NCBI GenBank assembly: GCA_004563275.1
Contig: SFSZ01000009.1
Location: forward strand, 1 to 36,668
Length of the DNA: 36,668 nt
Source of the DNA: a bacterium
GTDB lineage: Bacteria; Bacillota_I; Bacilli_A; RF39; UBA660
Direction of reading: 5' to 3'
In this document: piece after piece, positions 15,028 to 23,772 of the stretch
Layout of the letters: each line of letters starts with the position of its first letter
How positions within the stretch are numbered: the stretch's first letter is position 1
The notes under the pieces: model-generated
The model's database searches: none
The model's input: the letters and a program-made list of their open reading frames with translations, nothing else
What the model was told of the DNA's origin: nothing
Position numbers and translations under genes: made by a program

Positions 15028-17163
15028 TTATTTATTAAAAACATATTTATAATAATTTGTTTCTAAGATATTTTTAGATATAACAAATTTGTTATATACT
15101 TTAGTGTTAATACTTTCAATATAATCTTCATCAACTTGTTCGTTGTTAAATGGAGTAAATACTTTAGTAGATGCGTTATATTTCCCTTTATCTGTTATCC
15201 ATGAACGATCATTAAATATTACTAATCCATCGGAATTTGAAAGGAGGTCACGTCCCATAAGTAATCTTGAATCAAAGTCGATACCAAATAAATTTAAGAC
15301 AGTTGGTAGGATATCTAAACTTTCACCATATTTATTTATTTCAATTGGTTCTTTCATAGTTGATGACCAAATAACTAAATTATTTTTATGAACATCAAAT
15401 TTAGAATCTTCAATATTCATTACTTCAGATATTTGATCAGTAGTTAAACCATAAGGGTAGTGATCAGCAGATAAAACGATAACTGTATCATCTAATTTAC
15501 CATCGGCTTCTAATTTATTTAATAATTCTTCTAGGGCTTTATCTAATTCTTTTTGGGCAGCAATATAAGCTTTAATAGCAGTTGATTTATCTAAATCTTT
15601 AACTAATTCTCTATTACGATACGACATATTATTACCATAGAAATTGTACTGTAAATGTCCACTTATAGTCATATAGTAAGTCATAAAATGTTCACTATCT
15701 TTGTAATAGTCATATGTAGCATTGATCATTTCTAAATCACTTTGAGGCCAGATTTTACATTTCATGCTTTTTTCTAATCCGTTACCACAAGCTTTATAAG
15801 TGTATCCCATGTTTGGATGTGATAGATGTCTATTATAATATTTATAGGTTCCATCATGGAAAGCATAGGTTGTATATCCCATTTCTTTAAATAGGTTTCC
15901 ATAAGCATAAGGTAAATAATTTTTACTTGATTTAGAGAAACTCCAGACACTTTCTTTAGGAAGTAAACTATTTAAAGTAACGTATTCTCCATCAGATGTA
16001 CTAACATAATATACTGGGGTATAAAAGTTATTAAATACGAAGCCAGAATTAACTAATTTATATAAAGTAGGTGTTAAATCTTTATTGACAGCAATGGGAC
16101 TAAAAGCTTCAGCAACAATTGCGATAAGATTTTTTCCTTTAAACATACCGGTATAAATATTTTTTTCAGATGGGGTACTTGATTTAACATAATTATGAAT
16201 ATTTTTAATTTCTTCATTAGTTTCATTTTCAATTAATGAATCATAATCAATGTTAGTTATGTTGTATTCTATTTTAGGGTTTTTATTTACTTCCTTATCA
16301 GGAGTTTCAGCTACTTCAATAGTTTTTTCTTCAAATCCAGATATTGTTCTTTCTAAATCTAATCTCATTGTTGTTAGAATTCCAAATGTTTGAGCCATTT
16401 GATTTGGATAGTGTTGATTATAATATAGATTTTTAGCTGTATAGATAGATTTTTTAGTATCTAAATTTAATGATAAGACTGTAATTATAAAAGTTATTAA
16501 CAAAACCAAAGCTTTTTTCCACAATATTTTAGGATTAAAACTTTCTGATTTAATTTTTTTATGGAAAATAAATAATAAAGATACTGGAATAAATAATAAT
16601 AAGCATCTAAAAATATTTTCTTTTATGACTGCCCATATTGCACCAAAGAAACCAAATACTTGACCTCCATGAAATACTGAATAAACACTTATGATGTTTC
16701 CATAAAATTTAAAGTTAATATATTGCGCTAAAAATAAGACATATATGAAAGCATTAATACCAATAAATAACCACTTATTAAGTTTCTTATTAAAGAATGA
16801 AGTAATTAAGTCGATAAATAAACTGGTTAATAATGAAAATAATGTAATAAATAATATGCTTTTAAATTCAAAATTCTTAAATACAAATAAATGATAAATA
16901 AGTTCTAAATATAAAATATTTATTAAAGATATGATAATTTTATTATATTTATCTAATTTATTTTCTTTAACTTCAGGTATTATTACTTTTGGTATTTCTT
17001 TAATTTTTGTTTTAACAACTTTAGGTTCTTCCTTATTAATTTTTTTTACTTCTTTTTTAGGAATATTTTTATTAGTAGAAGTAGTTTTCTTTTTTTGAGT
17101 AGTTGTTTTTTTCTTAGTAGTGTTTGTTTTCTTTTTCTTTATTTGTTTTTTCTTTTTTTCCAT
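15028..17163 (-). CDS. LTA synthase family membrane sulfatase-like protein
   Basis: The 711-residue protein starts with an unusual cytoplasmic tail of about 60 residues made mainly of lysine and threonine, then five membrane helices (about 72-225), then an extracellular sulfatase-like domain. The latter shows LIAIVAEAFSPIAV, TPTLYKLVNSGFVFNNFY, the nucleophile region VSTSDGEYVTLNSLLP near 390, and the metal-site SADHYPYG. This is the layout of LtaS enzymes, which polymerise glycerol phosphate from phosphatidylglycerol onto a lipid anchor. A related phosphoglycerol transferase with another acceptor is possible. It is preceded by an AGAGG site and an extended -10 promoter and is followed immediately by the HD-protein gene. 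Confidence 0.82.
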   Translation of the reverse strand: MEKKKKQIKKKKTNTTKKKTTTQKKKTTSTNKNIPKKEVKKINKEEPKVVKTKIKEIPKVIIPEVKENKLDKYNKIIISLINILYLELIYHLFVFKNFEFKSILFITLFSLLTSLFIDLITSFFNKKLNKWLFIGINAFIYVLFLAQYINFKFYGNIISVYSVFHGGQVFGFFGAIWAVIKENIFRCLLLFIPVSLLFIFHKKIKSESFNPKILWKKALVLLITFIITVLSLNLDTKKSIYTAKNLYYNQHYPNQMAQTFGILTTMRLDLERTISGFEEKTIEVAETPDKEVNKNPKIEYNITNIDYDSLIENETNEEIKNIHNYVKSSTPSEKNIYTGMFKGKNLIAIVAEAFSPIAVNKDLTPTLYKLVNSGFVFNNFYTPVYYVSTSDGEYVTLNSLLPKESVWSFSKSSKNYLPYAYGNLFKEMGYTTYAFHDGTYKYYNRHLSHPNMGYTYKACGNGLEKSMKCKIWPQSDLEMINATYDYYKDSEHFMTYYMTISGHLQYNFYGNNMSYRNRELVKDLDKSTAIKAYIAAQKELDKALEELLNKLEADGKLDDTVIVLSADHYPYGLTTDQISEVMNIEDSKFDVHKNNLVIWSSTMKEPIEINKYGESLDILPTVLNLFGIDFDSRLLMGRDLLSNSDGLVIFNDRSWITDKGKYNASTKVFTPFNNEQVDEDYIESINTKVYNKFVISKNILETNYYKYVFNK

Positions 17164-17181
17164 ACTTTTACCTCTTTATAA

Positions 17182-17190
17182 ATTATATCA
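17182..17190 (-). promoter_or_regulatory. Extended -10 promoter of the LTA synthase gene
   Basis: On the minus strand TG-A-TATAAT lies 19 bases before the ATG. The -35 region is weak (TTTAAA). Confidence 0.5.
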
Positions 17191-17244
17191 TTTGATATAG
17201 ATATTTTAAAGTTTAAAAAACTAGTTTATGTTTAAAAAATTTAG

Positions 17245-17250
17245 TATAAT
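17245..17250 (+). promoter_or_regulatory. -10 element of the InlB-repeat gene
   Basis: TATAAT lies 18 bases before the start at 17268. No good -35 is seen. The 104-base divergent gap holds this and the opposing promoter. Confidence 0.4.
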
Positions 17251-17267
17251 TGTGGTATGGTGATGTC

Positions 17268-17879
17268 ATGAAAAAATATTTTGTAATTTTAATTGTTATT
17301 GTATTATTAGTAGGTGGTGGAGTTTTTTATCTATATTTAAATACTAAAGATGAATACAAATGTAAAGATATTGCAGGCGGTGAATTTAGTATTGTATTTG
17401 ACACTAATGGTGGGGTTAAGATTGATGATATATCTGTATGTGTTGGTTGTGATAATTCTTTAGCAGGAGAGTTACCGGTTGCAGAAAGAAGATATAGTGT
17501 CGCTACTAGTAAAGAATATGCTTTTGAAGGGTGGTATTATGATCGAAAACTTACTAATAAAGTTAAGTCAAATAAAATAAGTGATTTAGAGTTATTTAAA
17601 ATATTAAATAGTCATAATTGTTTAGTAGGATATGGCAATATTAATTTGTATGCTAAATGGGTTCCTAAATATTTTACTATTGCATTTGATAGTAATGGAG
17701 GAAATAAAGTTGAATCAATTAGAGCTACTTATAATGAAGAATTAAAAAATTTACCAGTTCCCGTAAAAGAAAGTTTTGTTTTTAAAGGATGGTATACAGT
17801 TAATAATGATTTAGTAAGTAATGGTGATAAATTAGATTCTCAAAATATTACTTTATATGCGAAATGGAAAAAGAAATAA
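17268..17879 (+). CDS. Membrane-anchored InlB B-repeat protein
   Basis: The 203-residue protein has one N-terminal hydrophobic segment (VILIVIVLLVGGGVFYLYL) acting as signal anchor. Two extracellular InlB B-repeat (Listeria-Bacteroides repeat) modules follow. The first runs FSIVFDTNGG...FEGWYYDRK...NLYAKW and contains an insertion with three cysteines (C-x2-C and one more); the second runs FTIAFDSNGGNKV...FKGWYTV...TLYAKW. It is a small cell-surface adhesion-type module; the ligand is unknown. The ATG at 17268 is preceded by GGTGATG; an upstream frame extension has no ribosome site. Confidence 0.8.
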   Translation: MKKYFVILIVIVLLVGGGVFYLYLNTKDEYKCKDIAGGEFSIVFDTNGGVKIDDISVCVGCDNSLAGELPVAERRYSVATSKEYAFEGWYYDRKLTNKVKSNKISDLELFKILNSHNCLVGYGNINLYAKWVPKYFTIAFDSNGGNKVESIRATYNEELKNLPVPVKESFVFKGWYTVNNDLVSNGDKLDSQNITLYAKWKKK

Positions 17880-17906
17880 AAGAAGAAAATTTATATTTCT
17901 TCTTTT
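17878..17906. terminator. Bidirectional terminator
   Basis: AAAAGAAGAAA (17878-17888) pairs with TTTCTTCTTTT (17896-17906). It lies between the InlB-repeat gene and the convergent permease gene. Confidence 0.7.
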
Positions 17907-17923
17907 ATATTTTTAATAAATAA

Positions 17924-18703
17924 TTATTTGGTAAAATATTCGATTAATGAAATAATTTCATAAATTAAAAATGATATTATGATAATTAATATAATGCCAC
18001 TCATTACCAGGTTTAAGTTAAATACTTGAGTTCCATAAAGAATTAAATAACCGATTCCAGCTTTACTAACTAAAAATTCTCCCATTATGACTCCAATTAA
18101 GCTCATAGAAATATTTAGTTTTAAACTAGAAATAATATTTTCTTTATTATGAGGGATTACTAAATAAATTAATGTTTGAAATTTAGTTGCTTTAAGAGAT
18201 TTAAATAATTTTATTTTATATTGATCAGTATTTATAAAACCATTATATATAGTTATTATTGTAATTATTGAATTTATTAGAAGACTCATAACGATAATTG
18301 ATTTTGTATTGGCTCCTAACCATATTATTAGTAGGGGACCTAATGATACTTTTGGCAGGCTATTAAATAATGTTAAAAAAGGGTCGAAAAATTTTTTTAA
18401 TACCGGAATAAAGTAAAATATTATTGCAACTAAAAAACCAATTAATGATCCTAAAATAAAAGATATTATTATTTCTTTGGTTGTGATATAGATATGATTA
18501 AATAAATTATTATTTAGAGCAAGTTCATAAATACATTTAATTATTTTAGAAGGACTTGAAAAAATAAAACTATTTATGATATTAAATTTACTTAGTAATT
18601 CCCATGATAGAATAAATAGTAAAGTTGTTAATATTTGAGTTATGAGAATTATGATTTTGGTTTTTTTAATTTTTTTTAAATAGTTTTTTTGTTCATTACT
18701 CAT
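17924..18703 (-). CDS. ABC transporter permease (SsuC/TauC/ThiX type)
   Basis: The 259-residue protein has six hydrophobic segments and the inner-membrane-component loop FKSLKATKFQTLIYLVIPHNKENIISSLKLNISMSLIGVIMGEFL (in pieces, FKSLKATKFQTL and SLIGVIMGEFL), characteristic of permeases for nitrate, sulfonate, taurine or thiamine-precursor importers. The substrate cannot be fixed from sequence. Its start overlaps the ATPase stop by 4 bases (ATGA). It is the last gene of a minus-strand operon whose first gene, the binding protein, is broken by the 9.5-kb element. The transporter is therefore probably non-functional in the present arrangement unless another binding protein serves it. Confidence 0.88.
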   Translation of the reverse strand: MSNEQKNYLKKIKKTKIIILITQILTTLLFILSWELLSKFNIINSFIFSSPSKIIKCIYELALNNNLFNHIYITTKEIIISFILGSLIGFLVAIIFYFIPVLKKFFDPFLTLFNSLPKVSLGPLLIIWLGANTKSIIVMSLLINSIITIITIYNGFINTDQYKIKLFKSLKATKFQTLIYLVIPHNKENIISSLKLNISMSLIGVIMGEFLVSKAGIGYLILYGTQVFNLNLVMSGIILIIIISFLIYEIISLIEYFTK

Positions 18704-19437
18704 TTATCTAAATCACTCCATATTAAATCGTAGTTATAGTTGAATTTTTCATCTTTACGATTATTTGATGGGATTGATGGATTTGATAATTCAATATTAT
18801 AGATATTTTTTATAGTTCCAGGTCTTTTTGATAAGACGACTACTTTATCACAAAATGAAACACATTCAGATATATCATGACTTATAAGAATTGTAGTTAT
18901 GTTTAGTTCTTTAACAACTTTATATATTTCATCAGTTATTTGTAATCTAGTAACATAATCTAAAGCTGATAATGGTTCATCTAATAAAATTATATCTGGT
19001 TTTAAGGCAAGAGTTCTAATTAAAGCAACTCTTTGTTTCATTCCTCCCGATAAGTTATTAGGATATTTATTTATGAATTTATCTAAATCAAATTTAGTAA
19101 TTAATTTTTTTACATATTCAGTATTTTCGTGATTTAATTTTTTAGTAATTTTTAATCCTAGAAGAGAATTATCTAGAACATTTAACCAGGGTAGTAGGGC
19201 ATCTGATTGAAGCATGTATGCAATATTAGTTGTATCTTTTATAATTGTTCCTTTAGTTGGTTTTTCTAATTCACTTAAGATATTTAGAAGAGTGCTTTTA
19301 CCACAACCTGATGGACCAACTATACCAATTATTTCACCTTTTTTAATACTTAAATTTATATTATTTAAGGCATTGATTTCACCACTTGGTGTATGATAAT
19401 TTTTAGATAGATTTTGTATTTTAATAAGGTTATTCAT
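18700..19437 (-). CDS. ABC transporter ATP-binding protein (SsuB/TauB type)
   Basis: The 245-residue protein has Walker A GPSGCGKST near 40, a Q-loop YMLQSDALLPWLNV, signature LSGGMKQRV, Walker B IILLDEPLSALD, and the switch histidine in ILISHDI. The YMLQ..LLPW Q-loop is typical of the nitrate/sulfonate/thiamine-precursor subfamily. Its ATG overlaps the stop of the binding-protein C-terminal fragment (ATGAATAA), which shows the original operon order of binding protein, ATPase, permease. Confidence 0.92.
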   Translation of the reverse strand: MNNLIKIQNLSKNYHTPSGEINALNNINLSIKKGEIIGIVGPSGCGKSTLLNILSELEKPTKGTIIKDTTNIAYMLQSDALLPWLNVLDNSLLGLKITKKLNHENTEYVKKLITKFDLDKFINKYPNNLSGGMKQRVALIRTLALKPDIILLDEPLSALDYVTRLQITDEIYKVVKELNITTILISHDISECVSFCDKVVVLSKRPGTIKNIYNIELSNPSIPSNNRKDEKFNYNYDLIWSDLDK

Positions 19438-19831
19438 TTATGATTAGATCTTGATATGAAACATAATCTTTAATTAAAGAATGTGTTATTAACATATCTT
19501 CTAAATTAGTAAATGATTTTTCGGTTATAAATGTACTATCAAGCCAAGAGTCATTTTCTTTATATCTATTAATTATTATTTCAAGATCGTTTAAAGATGT
19601 ATCTGGGAATAGATTAATAATGTCATTAGCTAAAGTTTTAGCATCATTATTAAGGGTATATTCTAATCCTTTATTAATAGATTTTCTAAAGTTATTTATT
19701 GTTTCTTGATTATTTTCAATATAACTTTTTTTAGCATTAAAGGCTGTGTATGGTACTTCACTTGAGTATTTACCAACACTATCAACAATATAACCATAGC
19801 CTAATTGTTCTAATTTTGTTGCGTTTGGTTC
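19430..19831 (-). pseudogene. C-terminal part of NMT1/THI5-type binding protein, severed by the element
   Basis: The minus strand reads in frame E-PNATKLEQLGYGYIVDSVG, then YSSEVPYTAFNAKKSYIENN, and on to the stop at 19430-19432: 133 codons including the shared GAA. VPYTAFNAKKSYI is characteristic of the C-terminal lobe of ThiY/SsuA-type binding proteins. There is no start codon; reading upstream past the junction meets a TAA within nine codons. The missing N-terminal lobe lies at 29347-29919 on the same strand, and its last host codon is the same GAA. Joining the two at that codon gives 191 + 132 = 323 residues in one frame, a normal length. Confidence 0.92.
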
Positions 19832-19848
19832 TCTTAATGTAACTAAAA
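19827..19848. repeat. Left boundary of the inserted element (attachment junction)
   Basis: Forward strand: host GGT, TC (19830-19831), one base, then CTTAATGTAAC (19833-19843) and TAAAAA. The 11-mer is the exact reverse complement of the one at the right end. Extended to TTTTT on the outside it is a 17-bp half-site with one mismatch. Confidence 0.85.
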
Positions 19849-19898
19849 ATTACTATTTATATTTATTATTTAATATGTTATGATTGTTAAGATGATAT

Positions 19899-20057
19899 AT
19901 GAGTAATGAAGAATTATTAGAAAAATTTAAGAAAGATATACCTGTAAAAAAAGATGATAAACATTTTAAATGGTGGTATTTAATAATTATTATTTTAATA
20001 GGTGTTTTAATAGGTGTTCTTCTTATTTCTTTGATTGACTATTTTATAAAAAAATGA
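19899..20057 (+). CDS. 52-residue single-pass membrane protein
   Basis: MSNEELLEKFKKDIPVKKDD is a charged cytoplasmic head, followed by KHFKWW, one long hydrophobic helix (about 27-47) and a short IKK tail. No family is recognised. It is the first gene inside the left end of the element, 34 bases before the 219-residue protein, so the two may form a unit. The ribosome site is weak (AAGATG). Its placement in the element is clear; its function is not. Confidence 0.55.
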   Translation: MSNEELLEKFKKDIPVKKDDKHFKWWYLIIIILIGVLIGVLLISLIDYFIKK

Positions 20058-20090
20058 TATATTTTTATTGTAGAAAATGGGTGTAAATAG

Positions 20091-20750
20091 ATGAAAAATA
20101 TTACTGATTCTAAGAGTAAAAAAATTATTACGATAAGTATTATTGGTCTAATAATTATTTTAATTATTGGAGTAGCTTTTTTAATTGGTTCTAAATCTAA
20201 TAAAAAAGCTAAACCTTATGAAGATAGGTTTGAACAACCAGTTAAAGACAGAGTTGAAAGCAATGATTGGACTAGTGGTGAATATCAGTTTAATGGTCTT
20301 TATTTAAATTTAGGTGAGCCTTATGCAACATTTAAAGCTAATAACTGGTTAATTAAATGGAAAGATTTAGGCTACAATGAGGAACCTACTCTTAAACCAG
20401 GAGAAACTTTAAATGATCTTAAACTAACTCATGAAATATTTACTAATTCTAGTGGATATGTAAGTTTAATTAATAAGACTAAAAAGAGTATTAAAGCTAG
20501 TGAAGCTGATGTTTATGGAATTGAAATTAAAAATGATATTGATCCATATCGAATGGGATTTGCTATACCAGGAAATATAGAAAGTGAATCATCTAAGAGT
20601 CAAGTAATGGAACTTTATGGAGCGCCTACAACTATTGAAAAAATTAATGATAAAGAAGAAGCTTTTATTTATGATAATGGTAAAGTTTATTTAAGATTAT
20701 TATTTAATCAAGATGAAGGCTTAAAAGCTTTTAAATATCTTTCACGTTAA
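20091..20750 (+). CDS. Membrane-anchored extracytoplasmic protein of unknown function
   Basis: The 219-residue protein has an N-terminal signal-anchor helix (about 12-34) and a soluble domain with NGLYLNLGEPYATFKANNW near 70 and GFAIPGNIESESSKSQVMELYGAP near 165 (in pieces, GFAIPGNI and SQVMELYGAPT). The GxP...E-YGxPT pattern resembles small exported domains seen in Bacillota, where a stability or binding module detects a ligand, but I cannot name a family. It follows the 52-residue membrane protein and is closed by a terminator before the recombinase unit. As cargo it could be an immunity, sensing or envelope protein; no evidence decides. Confidence 0.7.
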   Translation: MKNITDSKSKKIITISIIGLIIILIIGVAFLIGSKSNKKAKPYEDRFEQPVKDRVESNDWTSGEYQFNGLYLNLGEPYATFKANNWLIKWKDLGYNEEPTLKPGETLNDLKLTHEIFTNSSGYVSLINKTKKSIKASEADVYGIEIKNDIDPYRMGFAIPGNIESESSKSQVMELYGAPTTIEKINDKEEAFIYDNGKVYLRLLFNQDEGLKAFKYLSR

Positions 20751-20776
20751 AAATATCTTTAATTAGATATTTTTTT
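20751..20776 (+). terminator. Intrinsic terminator before the recombinase unit
   Basis: AAATATCT-TTAATT-AGATATTT is followed by T residues. Confidence 0.8.
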
Positions 20777-20807
20777 TATTTATTCATAAATATTAATATG
20801 GTGATTT

Positions 20808-20936
20808 ATGGATAAGAATTTAATTAAATTAATATTATATTTAAATGAAAAAGCTTATAAAAATAAAATAATTAGTTTTAAAGAGAAATTTAGTATACAA
20901 AATAAATTAGGTCAAAATGAATTTAATAGAGATTAG
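20808..20936 (+). CDS. 42-residue protein overlapping the recombinase start
   Basis: The frame opens at the ATG at 20808 (MDKNLIKLILYLNEKAYKNK and on to EFNRD) with GGTG 10-11 bases upstream. It overlaps the recombinase start by 20 bases, so the two are probably translationally coupled. It is small, basic and helical by composition. Small proteins beside serine integrases sometimes act as directionality factors for excision; that role here is inference only. Confidence 0.5.
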   Translation: MDKNLIKLILYLNEKAYKNKIISFKEKFSIQNKLGQNEFNRD

Positions 20937-22266
20937 AAATAAAATTAATAATGGTTATTCTTTATATGATTTAAATTTAAGAGTAACTTTTTATGCGAGG
21001 GTATCAACTGAAGATTTGAAACAAATAAATTCTTTAAATAATCAGGCTTGTTATTTTAAAGATATGATTATTAATAATAGTAATTGGATTTATGTAGATG
21101 GTTATATTGATGAGGGAATAAGTGGAACTAGTGTTAAACATCGTGAAGAATTTATGAGAATGATAGATGATGCAAAAGATAATAAGTTTGATTTAATTGT
21201 TACTAAGGAAATATCAAGGTTTTCAAGAAATACTTTAGATAGTATTAAATATACAAGAGAGTTACTTAATTATGGAGTTATTGTTTTATTTTTAAATGAT
21301 AATATTAATACAGCTTTAAGTGATAGTGAATTAAGATTAACTATTATGGCATCAATGGCTCAAGATGAGATTAGAAGACTTTCTGAAAGAGTTAAATTTG
21401 GAATGAAAAGATCAATTGAGAAAGGGATTATTTTAGGTAATAATTTAATTTATGGATACGATAAATGTCAAAATAAATTAATAATAAATCAAGAAGAAGC
21501 TTTAATAGTTAATAGAATATTTAATGATTATGTTAAAGATTCGAGTGTAGTTAGGATAGCAAATAGTTTAAATAAACTAAATGTTAAAACTAAATTAGGT
21601 GGAAAATGGTCAGCTACAAGTGTATCTAGAATAATAAGAAATCCTAAATATAAAGGGTATTATTGTGGTAATAAAAGTGAAGTTGTAGATTATATGTCTA
21701 AAAAGATTTTTTATCATGATTATAAAGATTGGATTATTTATAAAGATTTTAAAATACCAGTTATTATATCTGAAGAGTTATGGGATAAAGCAAATAATAA
21801 AATTAATAGAAGAAATAAATGTCAGAAAAATAAATTCTTATTTAATAAAAAAATCTATTGTAAAAATTGTGGATTTCTTTATTATGGAAGAATGCAAAAA
21901 AAACGTGTAACTTATATGTGTAATAATTATTTAAAAAATGGCAAGATTGTTTGTAAGAGTTCGATTATTTATCAAGATGAATTATTTCTTATTTTTAAAA
22001 AGATTTTTAATTTAAATTATAGGGATTCTTTAATGAATGAAATTGCTAAATTATATGATAATTATGATGATTTTAAAGGGCTTTTTGATGATGATTTTAT
22101 TTCTTATTTTATTAATATTTATTTAGATAAAATTATTGTTTCTAATGATTATGAATTAGGTGTTTATTTAAAAGATAGTATTTGTTATCAAGATAATATT
22201 TGTTTTGATAGGGGTTCTAAATATAGTAAAAAGTATAGGGTATGTTATAAAATTGATGCTAAATAA
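20917..22266 (+). CDS. Large serine recombinase (site-specific integrase)
   Basis: The 449-residue protein has the resolvase catalytic domain with YARVSTEDL (nucleophile Ser30), DEGISGTSVKHREEFMRMIDDA, VTKEISRFSRNTLDS and MASMAQDEIRRLSERVKFGMKR. A recombinase domain follows (IVNRIFNDYV, KWSATSVSRIIRNPKYKGYY), then a zinc ribbon (CKNC...CNN..C) near 320-350 and a C-terminal coiled region. This matches large serine recombinases of the TndX/TnpX and phage-integrase type, which need no host factors and cross over at a central dinucleotide. It is intact and is the obvious agent for integration and excision of the surrounding segment. Its ATG lies within the preceding small ORF. Confidence 0.93.
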   Translation: MNLIEIRNKINNGYSLYDLNLRVTFYARVSTEDLKQINSLNNQACYFKDMIINNSNWIYVDGYIDEGISGTSVKHREEFMRMIDDAKDNKFDLIVTKEISRFSRNTLDSIKYTRELLNYGVIVLFLNDNINTALSDSELRLTIMASMAQDEIRRLSERVKFGMKRSIEKGIILGNNLIYGYDKCQNKLIINQEEALIVNRIFNDYVKDSSVVRIANSLNKLNVKTKLGGKWSATSVSRIIRNPKYKGYYCGNKSEVVDYMSKKIFYHDYKDWIIYKDFKIPVIISEELWDKANNKINRRNKCQKNKFLFNKKIYCKNCGFLYYGRMQKKRVTYMCNNYLKNGKIVCKSSIIYQDELFLIFKKIFNLNYRDSLMNEIAKLYDNYDDFKGLFDDDFISYFINIYLDKIIVSNDYELGVYLKDSICYQDNICFDRGSKYSKKYRVCYKIDAK

Positions 22267-22279
22267 TATGCTTTTTTGT

Positions 22280-22308
22280 TTGTATCTTTTTTTAATTAAT
22301 GATATACT
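22280..22308 (+). promoter_or_regulatory. Promoter of the amino acid ABC transporter operon
   Basis: TTGTAT (22280-22285), 17 bases, TATACT (22303-22308), with TG one base before the -10. Confidence 0.65.
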
Positions 22309-22331
22309 TTTTTTAGAGTAGGAGTTACCTT

Positions 22332-23057
22332 ATGAAAAGAGTATTTAAATTATTTATTTTTCTTTTTATTATGATTATTTTATGTGGATGTTCTAAGGAT
22401 GAAAATGAGCTTATTATGGTTACTGAAGCTGGATTTGCTCCTTATGAATATTACGATAATAATGAAATAGTTGGGGTTGATATTGATATTGCTAAAGAGA
22501 TAGCTAAAGAGCTTAATAAGAATTTAGTTGTTAAAGATGTTGCTTTTGATTCAATTATTAATGAGGTTAAATCTGGTAAAGCTGATTTTGGGGCAGCTGG
22601 TATTAGCTATAATGAAGAACGTGCTAAACAAGTTGATTTTTCGATTAATTATACAGTTTCTAAACAGGTTGTTATTGTTAGAAAAGATAGTTCTATTAAA
22701 AGTGTTAAAGATGTTAGTAATCAAAAAATTGCGGTACAACTAGGAAGTGTAGCTGATACTTTATTAACTAAAGATTATCCTAAAGTTACTTTAGTTAGAG
22801 AAAAGAAATATTTAGCGGCTATTCAGGATTTAAAAGATAGTAAAGTTGATGCAGTGGTTATGGATGAATTACCAGCTAAAGAAATGATAAAAAATAATAA
22901 TTCTTTAAATATTCTAGATGGTGCTTTAGCAGAAGATAGTTATGGTATGGTTGTTAAGAAAGGTAATAAAGAATTATTAGATGTAATTAATGGGGTTTTA
23001 GAAAGGCTAGTAAAGGATGGTAAAATTGATAGTTTTATCATAAAGCATACTAATTAG
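22332..23057 (+). CDS. Amino acid ABC transporter substrate-binding lipoprotein
   Basis: The 241-residue protein has a lipoprotein signal ending IILCGC, with lipidation expected at Cys 20. A family 3 binding-protein fold follows: MVTEAGFAPYEYYDNNEIVGVDIDIAKEIA (in pieces, APYEYYD and GVDIDIAKEIA), GKADFGAAGISYNEERAKQVDFS, and QLGSVADTLL. The FAPYEY and GxDxDI patterns are those of polar amino acid binders (arginine, glutamine, histidine). Its place beside the arginine deiminase genes suggests arginine. It opens a three-gene operon with permease and ATPase; GAGTAGGAG precedes the ATG. Confidence 0.9.
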   Translation: MKRVFKLFIFLFIMIILCGCSKDENELIMVTEAGFAPYEYYDNNEIVGVDIDIAKEIAKELNKNLVVKDVAFDSIINEVKSGKADFGAAGISYNEERAKQVDFSINYTVSKQVVIVRKDSSIKSVKDVSNQKIAVQLGSVADTLLTKDYPKVTLVREKKYLAAIQDLKDSKVDAVVMDELPAKEMIKNNNSLNILDGALAEDSYGMVVKKGNKELLDVINGVLERLVKDGKIDSFIIKHTN

Positions 23058-23061
23058 TTTA

Positions 23062-23772
23062 ATGGAAAAAGTAGGTAAGTTCTTTTTAGGTATTATGGAT
23101 TCTTTTTATAATACTTTGATATATGATAATAGATATAAATATATTTTAGAAGGTTTATTTAATACGATTATTATTGCTTTATTTGCGGTTGTAATTGGGA
23201 TTATTATTGGAACTATTGTAGCTTTAATTAGAGATAATCATGATAAGAATGGGAAGTTAGTTGTTTTAAATAGTCTAGCTAAAGCTTATGTAAATATTAT
23301 TAGAGGTACTCCTGTAATTTTACAATTAATGATTATTTATTATGTTATTTTTAAGAGTGTTAATATTAATATTGTTATTGTAAGTATATTAGCTTTTGGA
23401 ATTAATTCAGGAGCTTATGTATCAGAAATAATTAGAGCTGGAATTAATTCTATTTCGGTTGGTCAAACTGAAGCAGGATATGCTTTGGGATTTAAGTATG
23501 GTGAAGTTATGAGACTTATTGTACTTCCTCAAGCTATAAAAAATATTTTACCAGCTTTAGGAAATGAATTTGTTACGCTTATAAAAGAAACTTCTGTAGG
23601 AGCTTATATTGGTGTTGTAGAACTTACTAAGGCTTCTGATATTATTGCGTCTAGAACTTATGATTATTTCTTTCCATTAATAATAATAGCTGTTATTTAT
23701 TTAATTTTAACAGTTGGACTTTCTAAGTTGATGAGTAGATTAGAAAGGAAGTTAAATAATGTTAGAAGTTAA
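23062..23772 (+). CDS. Amino acid ABC transporter permease (HisM/ArtQ family)
   Basis: The 236-residue protein has five hydrophobic segments, with the YILEGLFNTIIIALFAVVIGIIIG opening (in pieces, LEGLFNTIII) and ARAYVNIIRGTPVILQ-like KAYVNIIRGTPVILQL typical of polar amino acid permeases. The coupling loop is YALGFKYGEVMRLIVLPQAIKNILPALGNEFVTLIKETSV (in pieces, LPQAIKNILPALGNEF). The start at 23062 has only a weak ribosome site and lies 5 bases after the binding-protein stop; an ATG at 23095 is an alternative. The 3' end overlaps the ATPase gene by 14 bases. Confidence 0.92.
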   Translation: MEKVGKFFLGIMDSFYNTLIYDNRYKYILEGLFNTIIIALFAVVIGIIIGTIVALIRDNHDKNGKLVVLNSLAKAYVNIIRGTPVILQLMIIYYVIFKSVNINIVIVSILAFGINSGAYVSEIIRAGINSISVGQTEAGYALGFKYGEVMRLIVLPQAIKNILPALGNEFVTLIKETSVGAYIGVVELTKASDIIASRTYDYFFPLIIIAVIYLILTVGLSKLMSRLERKLNNVRS

